DNA of 7,894 nt from Clostridiales bacterium (GTDB lineage Bacteria; Bacillota; Clostridia; Lachnospirales; Lachnospiraceae), in the NCBI GenBank assembly GCA_019416265.1, contig DXXQ01000061.1, positions 1 to 7,894 on the forward strand, written 5' to 3'. Under the pieces are notes generated by a model. That model worked only from the letters and a program-made list of their open reading frames with translations, did not search any database and was not told where the DNA came from. Positions 1 to 6,907 of the stretch are shown here, piece after piece (position 1 is the stretch's first letter; each line of letters opens with the position of its first letter). The position numbers and the translations under genes are program-made.

Positions 1-1292
1 TCGTAAATCCATCGCACCACATCATTGTAGCCAGTCTCCCCGTTTCCCCCGGCCGTTGCCTGTATTCCAAACCATTTCAATGCAGTCAGGGCTTCATTGC
101 TTACCAGGATCGCAACCTTATTTTCTTTTTTCAAATTGACAAGATGACTTCCAATCTTTGAAAATTCACTTCCGATCACACATGCCTCCCGATATGCGGC
201 ATTCTCCTGAAAATCATGGCTTAAAAGCCCCTTCCAGTAAGTTTCAAAAGAGTTGTGGATGGAGTGCCAGTGCCAGTACATCACACTGTTCGCACCGCTT
301 GCAAGGTGACTGTAGGCTTGCAGTCTGAGCTGCCCCTTATACGGAGTCCATCCCGGAAAGCCCTGGGCTTCTGTCTCCATCACAAGGTAATTATCTTTTT
401 TCAGAGAACGGGTCATGTCTCCGCCAAAAGCAATCTCTGTTCCTGTTAGTTCATCCTGGGTAGGGTGATAAATATCCACTCCGGCTATTGTCAGACATCG
501 GGATGCATGCAAATGATTGACATCCGGCTGTACTCCATAGGAGTATCCCCGCCACTCGAAATCGAAGTTATGAGTAAGAAACTGATCTTCTCTGGCATAT
601 TCCTTTACAATGTCTGCCTGCCAGCTTAAAAATTCATCCACCAGAGTTCTCTGGAATTTTTCAAACTCCGCTCCCAGGCTTCCATTGATGGTTCCCCTTA
701 CATCGGGAAAATCCTCCCATGCATTGATACGGTTACTCCAGTAATCCAGGCCGAATTCCCGGTTCATGGCATCCAGATCATCCCTGAATTTTCTGCGCAG
801 ATATTTTACAAATTTTTCCTGCACATTTTTCCCGGCTGTTCCGTAATATTTCGTCTCGTTATCCAGCTGAAAGCCAATCACACATTTTCTGTGCGCCGTA
901 TGCTCCATCAGCTGACGGATCACCCTTTCTGCATAAAATCGGTATACCGGATGGGTGATATCCATGATCTGCCTTGCGCCGTATATTCCTCTCCCCTTGA
1001 CAGTCTCTGCCAGCACATCCGGATGGGATTTTACCATCCATGTGGGAACTGCATAGGTGGGAGTCCCGATGATTACATGGATATTGGCTTCCTCCATGGC
1101 ATCCAGCACTCTCTCCACATGGAAAAAATCAAAGACTCCCTCCTGGGGTTCACAGGTACTCCATGTGGATTCCGCAATCCTTACTGTATTAATGCCTGCT
1201 TTTTTCATCATGGCAACATCCTGCTCCAGCCGTTCACAAGGCATATATTCATCGTAGTATGCCGCTCCGAAAAGAATTTCTTTCCTGTCCAT
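1..1292 (-). CDS. GH42 family beta-galactosidase, 3' part missing at window edge
   Basis: This enzyme most likely removes terminal beta-galactosyl residues from imported galactosides in the cytoplasm; no signal peptide is visible. The 430 codons present form the GH42 TIM-barrel catalytic domain (family enzymes are about 650-700 residues, so the trimerisation and C-terminal domains lie outside). The start MDRKEILFGAAYYDEYMP and the following STWSTCEPQEGVFDF are typical of the family. The acid/base is E146 in QLDNETKYYG and the nucleophile is E306 in VMETEAQ, matching family spacing. The later YWHWHSIHNSFE segment is also family-like. The Cys cluster that binds zinc after the acid/base in some GH42 enzymes is absent here. 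The start is uncertain. An ATG at 1304 overlaps the upstream stop but has AAGG directly against it, so the ATG at 1292 is preferred (AAAGG 12 bases upstream). It follows the HPr-like gene by 5 bases, in one operon with the symporter. Galactoside specificity is inferred from the family. Confidence 0.93.
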   Translation of the reverse strand, partial: MDRKEILFGAAYYDEYMPCERLEQDVAMMKKAGINTVRIAESTWSTCEPQEGVFDFFHVERVLDAMEEANIHVIIGTPTYAVPTWMVKSHPDVLAETVKGRGIYGARQIMDITHPVYRFYAERVIRQLMEHTAHRKCVIGFQLDNETKYYGTAGKNVQEKFVKYLRRKFRDDLDAMNREFGLDYWSNRINAWEDFPDVRGTINGSLGAEFEKFQRTLVDEFLSWQADIVKEYAREDQFLTHNFDFEWRGYSYGVQPDVNHLHASRCLTIAGVDIYHPTQDELTGTEIAFGGDMTRSLKKDNYLVMETEAQGFPGWTPYKGQLRLQAYSHLASGANSVMYWHWHSIHNSFETYWKGLLSHDFQENAAYREACVIGSEFSKIGSHLVNLKKENKVAILVSNEALTALKWFGIQATAGGNGETGYNDVVRWIY

Positions 1293-1297
1293 CTTTC

Positions 1298-1540
1298 TTA
1301 ACATCCTTTCGTTTCTTCTATGATAAATTTTTTTAACTGGCTGTTCAGTTTCTCTGCATCTTCATCCGCAATTTCCATTTCAATGGGCTTGTCCAACGGA
1401 AGGCTGAAAATTCCCATAATAGATTTTCCGTCAATATGGTATCTTCCGCAGAGTAAATCAACATCCCCTTCTGCTTTAAATGCAATATTTACAAATTCCT
1501 TTACATCGGTAATATCATTGAGCTTGATTTTATATTTCAT
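1298..1540 (-). CDS. HPr-like (Crh-like) small protein lacking the phosphohistidine
   Basis: An 80-residue protein with the HPr fold signature. Residues 18-45 (NIAFKAEGDVDLL through SIMGIFSL) align without gaps to the stretch of HPr ending in the regulatory serine motif KSIMGVMSL; S40 corresponds to Ser46. The active-site loop is different: where HPr has GIHARPA, this protein has NDITDVKEF, so both His15 and Arg17 are missing and the N-terminus is a few residues shorter. It should therefore not carry phosphate from enzyme I in the PTS, but it could be a substrate of HPr kinase, like Crh of Bacillus. That role is inference. The ATG at 1540 is chosen because a GGAGGAGG sequence (1546-1553) sits 5 bases before it; an in-frame TTG at 1555 overlaps that site. 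The gene lies between the sugar symporter and the GH42 enzyme, 15 bases after the former. An inactive HPr domain with another role cannot be excluded. Confidence 0.85.
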   Translation of the reverse strand: MKYKIKLNDITDVKEFVNIAFKAEGDVDLLCGRYHIDGKSIMGIFSLPLDKPIEMEIADEDAEKLNSQLKKFIIEETKGC

Positions 1541-1545
1541 AGATT

Positions 1546-1553
1546 CCTCCTCC
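1546..1553 (-). promoter_or_regulatory. Shine-Dalgarno site deciding the HPr-like start
   Basis: GGAGGAGG read on the minus strand, 5 bases before the ATG at 1540. It overlaps the possible TTG start at 1555-1553, which rules that codon out and gives an 80-residue rather than 85-residue protein. Confidence 0.85.
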
Positions 1554-1555
1554 AA

Positions 1556-2935
1556 CTATTTCGAGATACGTCTGCTTTTCAGGTCTTTCAGAATGGAATC
1601 ATATTCTTTATCCAGGTGATAAAAAAGCAATACGATAATCTGAATAACGGTTAGTATAATAGGAACGTAGATATAACTTGCACGAATTGCAGTAATGGCG
1701 CTTTCCGTCTGTACGGCAGCTGTTCCGATATACCCTCCCACAGAGAGAATTGCACCCAGAATTACGGAGCTTAATCCATTCCCGATTTTTTGTCCAAAGC
1801 TGGCAGCGCTGTTGATCAGACCTTCTGTTCTGATTCCTGTTTTCCATTCACCGTATTCAATAGTGTCTGTAACCATTGCAAACATACAGGCTGAGATTCC
1901 TGCGTTTCCGATACCTCTGAGTACGCAGCCTGCAATCAGCAAAGTCAGATTCTCGTCTGCCAGACCCATAATTCCATATCCTGCAATCATAATCAAAGCG
2001 CCTGTCATCAAAACGTTTCTTTTCCCGAATTTTTTTACAAATCCTGCAATAAAGAACATACATATGATCTGTGTTGCCTGTAATGCAACGGAAAAAGTTC
2101 CAACCAGATCACTGTTTCCGAGAACTGTTTTTGTATAGTATACTTCCGCTGATCCGTTAATTCCCTGTGCAATGAAAATGAGGATCAAATTTAAGGTAGC
2201 CATAAACCAGTATTTGTTTTTCACCAATGCCTTAAAGCCCAAAGTCACCGGTATTTTCAGACGACCGTCATCTTCTGAAGTATTTACTCTTTCTCTGGTA
2301 AACAGGAAAGTAATCATAAATGTTATAATTTCCAGAGCGCCGAAAACCACAAAAGTCATTGTCCACGCTCTTGCATTATTACCGAAAAACCGAACAACCG
2401 GAAGCGTACAGGTTTTGATGAATAAAGTTCCGCAGGTAGCGAGGATCATTCTGAAAATACTAAGCACGGAACGCTCATACTGATCCTGGGTCATCAAAGC
2501 AGTCAGGGTTGCATAGGGCAGATTAATTCCAGTGAACAAAACAGTAAATGCCAAATTATAGCTGAAGAAAATATAAATCAGTTTCGCTGTCTCACTCCAT
2601 CCTGACGGAACCGCAAACAGGAGAACCGTACCCACAGCGTAAGGTATTACCAAACGAAGAATCCATATTCTGGCTTTTCCAAAAGGAGATTTCGTTCTGT
2701 CGATAATCACTCCCATGATCAGATCACTGATTCCGTCAAAAAGTCTGGAACACATCATGATCACTCCAACTGCCGCAGCGCTCACTCCAACCACATCCGT
2801 ATAGTAAAATAAGAGAAAGGCTGCCATTGCAGAATACATAATGTTACTTGAAAAATCTCCGCATCCATAGGCAAGGCGTTCCTTTACCGTCACCTTTTCC
2901 GATGCATTTTCATTGGTAAATCTTTTAAAAACCAT
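1556..2935 (-). CDS. GPH-family (MelB-like) sugar:cation symporter
   Basis: A 459-residue polytopic membrane protein of the glycoside-pentoside-hexuronide:cation symporter family (major facilitator superfamily), of normal length with about 12 hydrophobic segments. The N-terminal ERLAYGCGDFSSNIMY opening and the loop between helices 2 and 3 (about residues 64-89, RLFDGISDLIMGVIIDR then TKSPFGKAR) are family hallmarks; the Asp residues there match the cation-site region of MelB. It probably imports a galactoside, since a GH42 beta-galactosidase follows in the same operon; the exact substrate cannot be read from sequence. The start ATG at 2935 has GGGAGG 7 bases upstream. The 88-base gap to the AraC gene holds a possible promoter. 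The stop codon is 15 bases before the HPr-like start, so these genes are almost certainly cotranscribed. MelB-type carriers are secondary transporters, not PTS permeases, which makes the adjacent HPr-like protein notable. Confidence 0.93.
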   Translation of the reverse strand: MVFKRFTNENASEKVTVKERLAYGCGDFSSNIMYSAMAAFLLFYYTDVVGVSAAAVGVIMMCSRLFDGISDLIMGVIIDRTKSPFGKARIWILRLVIPYAVGTVLLFAVPSGWSETAKLIYIFFSYNLAFTVLFTGINLPYATLTALMTQDQYERSVLSIFRMILATCGTLFIKTCTLPVVRFFGNNARAWTMTFVVFGALEIITFMITFLFTRERVNTSEDDGRLKIPVTLGFKALVKNKYWFMATLNLILIFIAQGINGSAEVYYTKTVLGNSDLVGTFSVALQATQIICMFFIAGFVKKFGKRNVLMTGALIMIAGYGIMGLADENLTLLIAGCVLRGIGNAGISACMFAMVTDTIEYGEWKTGIRTEGLINSAASFGQKIGNGLSSVILGAILSVGGYIGTAAVQTESAITAIRASYIYVPIILTVIQIIVLLFYHLDKEYDSILKDLKSRRISK

Positions 2936-3023
2936 TTTCTTTCCTCCCGTGTATTTTTTATCATGGTTTTATACTATCAGAGATTTTCCATATCTTATAT
3001 CGTTTATTTTAGCAAAATATCAT
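2936..3023 (-). promoter_or_regulatory. Putative activator-dependent promoter of the symporter operon
   Basis: This 88-base gap separates the AraC gene from the symporter. On the minus strand a TATAAA (2968-2973) or an extended TG-A-TAGTAT (2971-2979) could serve as the -10 box, 32-35 bases before the symporter ATG. No TTGACA-like -35 box lies at 16-18 bases, as expected where an AraC-type activator helps polymerase. Upstream are three GATAT copies (at 3017-3021, 2997-3001 and 2990-2994), the first two 20 bases apart, and a perfect inverted repeat TATTTT-AGC-AAAATA at 3005-3019. Any of these could be regulator sites. No good terminator for the AraC gene is visible, so read-through from it is also possible. 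Confidence 0.4.
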
Positions 3024-4220
3024 TTATTTTGTTTCTTTTTTGTGACCATATTTTTTTCTGTATTTTGCAGGAGTCATTCCAGTTTGTTCTTTAAATACAC
3101 TTCCAAAGTAACTTTGGGAGCAAAAAGAAAGATAATTTGCAATTTCTTTTATCTCATAATCAGAATATCGAAGCATATTTTCTGCAAGGCGTACCTTTTC
3201 TCTGCTAATATACTGCTGAATCGTAACGCCTTCTGTCTTATGAAAAAGATTGGAAAGATAGCTGGTATTTACCCCTATTTTTTTCCCTATCTCTCCGATT
3301 ACAAGTTCACTGTGAAGATTTTGATAAATATAATTTTTTGCGCGCTCTACCAATTCATTTTTCTGTATACATTTATGAATTTCGGCTACACGATGTGCAA
3401 ACTGGTATTCTGCCTGGCGCATCATGGCGTCGATTTTTACCGCATTATTCATGTCTTCGATTTTCATAATATACCCGTCCACCATAGAGAAAGCTTCTTC
3501 CGGAATCATTCCACCGCTGATGGCGGCACGGGAAGCAAGCGCAATTACGCAAATTGCAATATTTTTCGCCTGTCTTACCTGGTTTTTGGCAAGTTGCCCT
3601 ACTTCTCCCCTGTAAGTTTCTGAAAGACTCTTCTTCAACATTTCCAGGTTTCCCAGACGGATGCTGTCCATTTCCCTGACTTCCTGATCATATGGATTGT
3701 GCGGAAGCTCCTGTTCCTGATGCCGGAAAATCACCTGGGACACCCTTCCTTTTACCTCTGCGATATCCGTTTCCCTGATTCCGTTTTCTCTCCAAAGTTC
3801 GTTAAGCGAAAGTTCTTTTCCCCACACCAGATGATGCAGCATCAGTACTCCTGCCCCAAACTCCTTTAATTCGCAGTAAGATAGGCGGTATCCCACCCCT
3901 TTGCTGATATGATGTTCCCGAATCAGATACTCTTCTCCTTCACCGGTATGCTTTTCCGTACTGACCGGCCCTGCTACAAGTTTTCCGTCTTTCACACAAA
4001 TTACTGCATAAAAAATACTCTCCTTTTCACAAAATATCTCCGGGTATTCTCTGTTTTCTCTGTTGCTGATCTCACTAAGAAAGCCTGGATCTGTATATAA
4101 AGGATTGCACGATTCAGCCATATCTCCATAACAGGCTTCTATCTTTCCTTTTCGGTTCACATACGTAATATTGCAGTGCAAAACTCTTACCATCTGACTG
4201 CAGATATATTTTAACTCCAT
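3024..4220 (-). CDS. AraC-family transcriptional regulator
   Basis: A 398-residue regulator that probably switches on the adjacent symporter/GH42 operon in response to its sugar. The C-terminal part (about 288-398) is a clear AraC/XylS DNA-binding domain: a first helix-turn-helix around 306-327 (VIGEIGKKIGVNTSYLSNLF), a second around 355-378 (IKEIANYLSFCSQSYFGSVF), then the conserved KEQTGMTPAKYRKKYG ending. The N-terminal part is not the cupin fold of classical AraC. Residues 1-130 look like a PAS/GAF-type sensor (YAVICVKDGKLVAGPVS strand pair, five Cys by residue 120), and about 177-285 is a helical region of the kind found in Firmicute regulators beside glycosidase genes; the ligand is unknown. 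The ATG at 4220 is chosen because AAGGAG (4227-4232) sits 6 bases before it; an in-frame TTG at 4241 lies upstream of that site. The gene begins only about 20 bases after the terminator-like hairpin of the preceding operon. Confidence 0.93.
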   Translation of the reverse strand: MELKYICSQMVRVLHCNITYVNRKGKIEACYGDMAESCNPLYTDPGFLSEISNRENREYPEIFCEKESIFYAVICVKDGKLVAGPVSTEKHTGEGEEYLIREHHISKGVGYRLSYCELKEFGAGVLMLHHLVWGKELSLNELWRENGIRETDIAEVKGRVSQVIFRHQEQELPHNPYDQEVREMDSIRLGNLEMLKKSLSETYRGEVGQLAKNQVRQAKNIAICVIALASRAAISGGMIPEEAFSMVDGYIMKIEDMNNAVKIDAMMRQAEYQFAHRVAEIHKCIQKNELVERAKNYIYQNLHSELVIGEIGKKIGVNTSYLSNLFHKTEGVTIQQYISREKVRLAENMLRYSDYEIKEIANYLSFCSQSYFGSVFKEQTGMTPAKYRKKYGHKKETK

Positions 4221-4226
4221 ATAGAA

Positions 4227-4232
4227 CTCCTT
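4227..4232 (-). promoter_or_regulatory. Shine-Dalgarno site deciding the AraC start
   Basis: AAGGAG on the minus strand with a 6-base spacer to the ATG at 4220. The alternative TTG start at 4241 has only the terminator T-tract upstream and no ribosome binding site. Confidence 0.85.
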
Positions 4233-4240
4233 TTTTATCA

Positions 4241-4289
4241 AAAAAAATCTGTCAAGATCAGTTCCTGCAGTTACTCTAATCTTGACAGA
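4241..4289 (-). terminator. AT-rich stem-loop terminator after the lipoprotein gene
   Basis: Arms 4248-4258 and 4279-4289 pair as an 11-bp stem (TCTGTCAAGAT with ATCTTGACAGA), with a 20-base loop containing two CAGTT-x-CT copies and a CTGCAG. On the minus strand the stem runs straight into a run of about eight T (4241-4248), the layout of a Rho-independent terminator for the lipoprotein operon. The stem has only four G-C pairs and the loop is large, so termination may be incomplete. On the plus strand the following AATTTTAT is a poor T-tract. The T-run ends just before the AraC ribosome binding site. Confidence 0.7.
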
Positions 4290-4345
4290 ATTTTATGGAT
4301 TAAGCAAGGTATTTTTACTTTTTATCCGGATTCCTGATTCCCCTT

Positions 4346-6199
4346 CTATTGCCGTCCCGGAGCGCCTTGAAAATCTTTTCGGTTTCCGGAGCGGCCCTGC
4401 ATGTCTCCGCCAGAGCCTCCCTGTTTCGGCGCTCCTCCCATCTGTGAGCCGCTTCCGTAGATCAGACTGTCCATGGTAATGCTCTCTTCTGCATTTCCGG
4501 CCTTCAGGGTGTAGTTTTCCCCTTCTTTGATCTCCGCGCAGCTCAGGATCACTGAAGAATACTCTTTTTCTGCTGTCCATGAAAGAAGCTCTTCCCCAGA
4601 ACTGTCTGTGAGAGTGATTGACGAATTTGCCTCCTGAGCTTCCAGATCCACCATCATCACCCCCTGAGTTGATGTCTCGCTGAAGTTCTGCACCATTCCC
4701 GAGGAACCGGCCGCTGCAAAAATCCCTCCTGTAATCACAGCATTTCCATTATAATCCAGGGATCCGTTCCCGCTGTTGACCGGACCGGACAGATAGGTTT
4801 CTCCTCCGGAAACTGTCACATCTCCGTTGGAGTCGATTCCGTCTCCTGAGGCATTGATCTGCAGCCTGCCGCCTGCAATACAGATATAAGCGCCTTCTGT
4901 AGAGGCAAACTGATCGCCTCCCGGTCCCGGGCCTTCAAATCCGCTGCTGTCATTTCCCCCTGCTGCATTGATTCCGTCGTCAGATGCCAGAAGAGAAATT
5001 TCTCCTCCTGTAATATCAATACTCAGACCTTCTATTCCTTCATAGCTTTCGGTAATATCCACAGTTCCCCCTGAGATCAGAACACTGGAATCTCCGTGAA
5101 TCCCATCGTCTCCCGAAGCCAGGGTATACGTTCCTCCGCTGATTTCCAGATTTTCATTTGAGTGCAGGGCATCATCCTCTGTATCCAGAATAAAGCTTCC
5201 GTCTTTCAACGTCATCCCTGCTCCTGATTTCAGCCCCTTGACGCTGACGGTGTCCTCCTGGGATGTTTCCTCTGTCTGCATCCCACCGGGCATTCTCTCC
5301 GGCATTTCCTGTTTCTGTACTGCTGCGCTTCCCTGGCCTGTCGTAACCGTATAAGAGCCGCCCTCTGCCTGAAGCCAGGATCCTGCGCTAATTCCGTCCT
5401 GTCCTGATGTTATTTGAAAGGTGCCGTCTTCAAGATAAACAAACCCCAGATCTTCGTCATCTGTATTTTCTGCATGGATTCCATCCTTTCCGGACACGAT
5501 TTCATAGAAACCATTTGCAATACGGACACTGTCCTTGCCTGAAATTCCATGACTGTCGCCTGTGATCCGGTAAGTCCCGCTGGTAAACACAAGATCATCC
5601 TTTGAAACAATACCATGCCCCGCTTCTGCCGTAACGGTCAGTGTCCCCTCTCCATTAAAGGTCAGATCTGATTTAGAAAAAACCGCAGCATCGATGTTGT
5701 TATCGTCTATCGCAGTATATGTCCCGCCGTTTTCCAGGCTGTTTTCAGATTCTGCTGCCAATGTCACAAACACCTTATCTGCAGAACGGATATATAATGC
5801 CGCAGATTGGGAATTGGAAACCGATGCATTGTCCAGTACAAGCTGTACCTTATCTGTATCTTCCGCTTCCACCAGAACCATTCCTTCCGTCAGGGTTCCT
5901 GAGAGCACATATGTCCCCTCATCGGTAATCGTAACTGTATTCTCCGTGATACTGACAGCGTCTGAGGTACAGGAAGAATTGTCATCTGCCAGGCGGATGA
6001 CCGCACTTTCTGATTCCTCATATCCGATTTCTTTATCTCTGTCGGAAAACATATTCGAGGTGTCGACTTCTGCGGCAGCATCTGTACTGCTTTTTTCAAC
6101 AGAGGTTTCCGCGCTTCCCTTTGCTGTCTGTGCATGGCTGCAGCCGGAAAACATCACGGCTCCTGCCAGAAAAAACAACAATCCTTCTTTTCTGTTCAT
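4346..6199 (-). CDS. Surface lipoprotein with Cthe_2159-type carbohydrate-binding beta-helix
   Basis: A 617-residue protein exported and lipid-anchored: a basic start (MNRKEG), hydrophobic core and lipobox-like VMFSGC with Cys20 as the modified residue (Phe at -3 is slightly atypical). A Ser/Thr/Ala/acidic linker (21-65) follows. Residues of about 70-580 match the Cthe_2159 family, named after a Clostridium thermocellum protein reported to bind cellulose and acidic sugars with a calcium-containing parallel beta-helix. Recurring GG-T-Y-x-I and D-D-G-I-H motifs show the coil repeat: the Gly-Ile-type turn recurs at 197, 219 and 241, and at about 345, 367, 389 and 410, about 22 residues apart. 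A Met/Glu-rich insert (about 295-322) interrupts the helix, and the C-terminus (588-617) is Gly/Gln/Arg-rich. No catalytic site of an enzyme is recognisable. The ATG at 6199 has GGAGGG 7 bases upstream and is 12 bases after DUF4956. The ligand, whether polysaccharide or another polyanion, is unknown. Confidence 0.88.
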   Translation of the reverse strand: MNRKEGLLFFLAGAVMFSGCSHAQTAKGSAETSVEKSSTDAAAEVDTSNMFSDRDKEIGYEESESAVIRLADDNSSCTSDAVSITENTVTITDEGTYVLSGTLTEGMVLVEAEDTDKVQLVLDNASVSNSQSAALYIRSADKVFVTLAAESENSLENGGTYTAIDDNNIDAAVFSKSDLTFNGEGTLTVTAEAGHGIVSKDDLVFTSGTYRITGDSHGISGKDSVRIANGFYEIVSGKDGIHAENTDDEDLGFVYLEDGTFQITSGQDGISAGSWLQAEGGSYTVTTGQGSAAVQKQEMPERMPGGMQTEETSQEDTVSVKGLKSGAGMTLKDGSFILDTEDDALHSNENLEISGGTYTLASGDDGIHGDSSVLISGGTVDITESYEGIEGLSIDITGGEISLLASDDGINAAGGNDSSGFEGPGPGGDQFASTEGAYICIAGGRLQINASGDGIDSNGDVTVSGGETYLSGPVNSGNGSLDYNGNAVITGGIFAAAGSSGMVQNFSETSTQGVMMVDLEAQEANSSITLTDSSGEELLSWTAEKEYSSVILSCAEIKEGENYTLKAGNAEESITMDSLIYGSGSQMGGAPKQGGSGGDMQGRSGNRKDFQGAPGRQ

Positions 6200-6211
6200 A
6201 AAGCATCCCTC

Positions 6212-6907
6212 CTACAATTCTCCAACTACTGTCTCCTGTCTGCAGATCGTAATCTCCAGATTACCGTTTCTGCATCGAAGCGCATCGATCAGTTCCTTTT
6301 CCCTTTCAGGTTCCTTGAGAGTCAGATTATAAGTCAGTCTGAAAAGGCTTCCCATATTTGTGGTTTTAATCTGAACCACTTCCCATTCCTTTGTATAGGT
6401 TTTTAGTATTTCATCAAAAACGCCGCAGTAATCAAGATCCTCCGGTATGGTGATATGTAACGTTTTATAGCGCGCTGAATTCCTTTCGGTTCCGAAGTCC
6501 ATTCTGTTATATACCAGCATGATTCCTCCGAGAACCAGGGCTGATAAAAGCGCATATGCCAGATATCCCATTCCTGCCACCAGTCCGGTACACATGGCAA
6601 GGAAAATCGCCCCGATTTCCTTCGCCGAGCCCGGTGCAGACCGGAATCTTACCAGGCTGAACGCTCCTGCCACTGCCACGCCTGTCCCCACATTTCCATT
6701 TACCATCATGATCACCACACAGACGACTGCGGGAAGAAGCGCCAGAGACGCCACGAAGCTTTTTGTATACTTTGTTCCGTACATATAGGAAGCAGCCAGA
6801 ATCAGCCCGATAACAAGGGCGCACCCCACACAAAGCAGAAAATCGGACGGCGAGATCACGCTGGTCATGTCTGTGTCAAAAATTCCTCGAAAGATTGTAT
6901 TAAGCAT
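6212..6907 (-). CDS. DUF4956 domain membrane protein
   Basis: A 231-residue integral membrane protein. There are three or four hydrophobic segments at about 22-42, 50-70 and 99-134 (the last probably two helices). Between the second and third lies the diagnostic DUF4956 motif AFSLVRFRSAPGSAKEI (about 82-98), a conserved Arg-rich loop likely facing the cytoplasm. The C-terminal part (about 145-231) is soluble, with alternating strands and helices (KTLHITIPEDLDY, FRLTYNLTLKE) resembling a small ferredoxin-like regulatory domain. The molecular function of the family is not established, but it is repeatedly found beside VTC-domain proteins and surface proteins in Firmicutes, as here. The ATG at 6907 overlaps the VTC stop codon by 8 bases, with GGAGG 8 bases before it, which indicates translational coupling. 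A partner or channel role for the VTC protein is inference. Confidence 0.9.
   Translation of the reverse strand: MLNTIFRGIFDTDMTSVISPSDFLLCVGCALVIGLILAASYMYGTKYTKSFVASLALLPAVVCVVIMMVNGNVGTGVAVAGAFSLVRFRSAPGSAKEIGAIFLAMCTGLVAGMGYLAYALLSALVLGGIMLVYNRMDFGTERNSARYKTLHITIPEDLDYCGVFDEILKTYTKEWEVVQIKTTNMGSLFRLTYNLTLKEPEREKELIDALRCRNGNLEITICRQETVVGEL

Noticed and set aside
891..1301. Plus-strand open frame of 136 codons
   Set aside because: It is the complement of the well-supported GH42 coding region, whose catalytic motifs are read on the minus strand.
2913..3623. Plus-strand open frame of 236 codons opposite the AraC gene
   Set aside because: It lies antisense to a clear AraC-family gene, its translation is Phe/Tyr/Ile-rich as expected from the complement of a coding strand, and it has no ribosome binding site or family resemblance.
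4282..4287. TTGACA on the plus strand, and its mirror on the minus strand, as a -35 promoter box
   Set aside because: Both copies are arms of the terminator stem, and neither has a TATAAT-like box 16-18 bases downstream.
4346..6199. The internal coil repeats of the lipoprotein as a DNA-level tandem repeat or CRISPR-like array
   Set aside because: The repetition exists only at the protein level (about 22-residue coils). The DNA copies are diverged, with no identical repeat or spacer structure.
5694..6332. Plus-strand open frame of 212 codons
   Set aside because: It is antisense to the lipoprotein gene, and its Ser/Leu/Val-rich translation mirrors the repetitive coding strand. It also runs across the lipoprotein start and into DUF4956, with no ribosome binding site.
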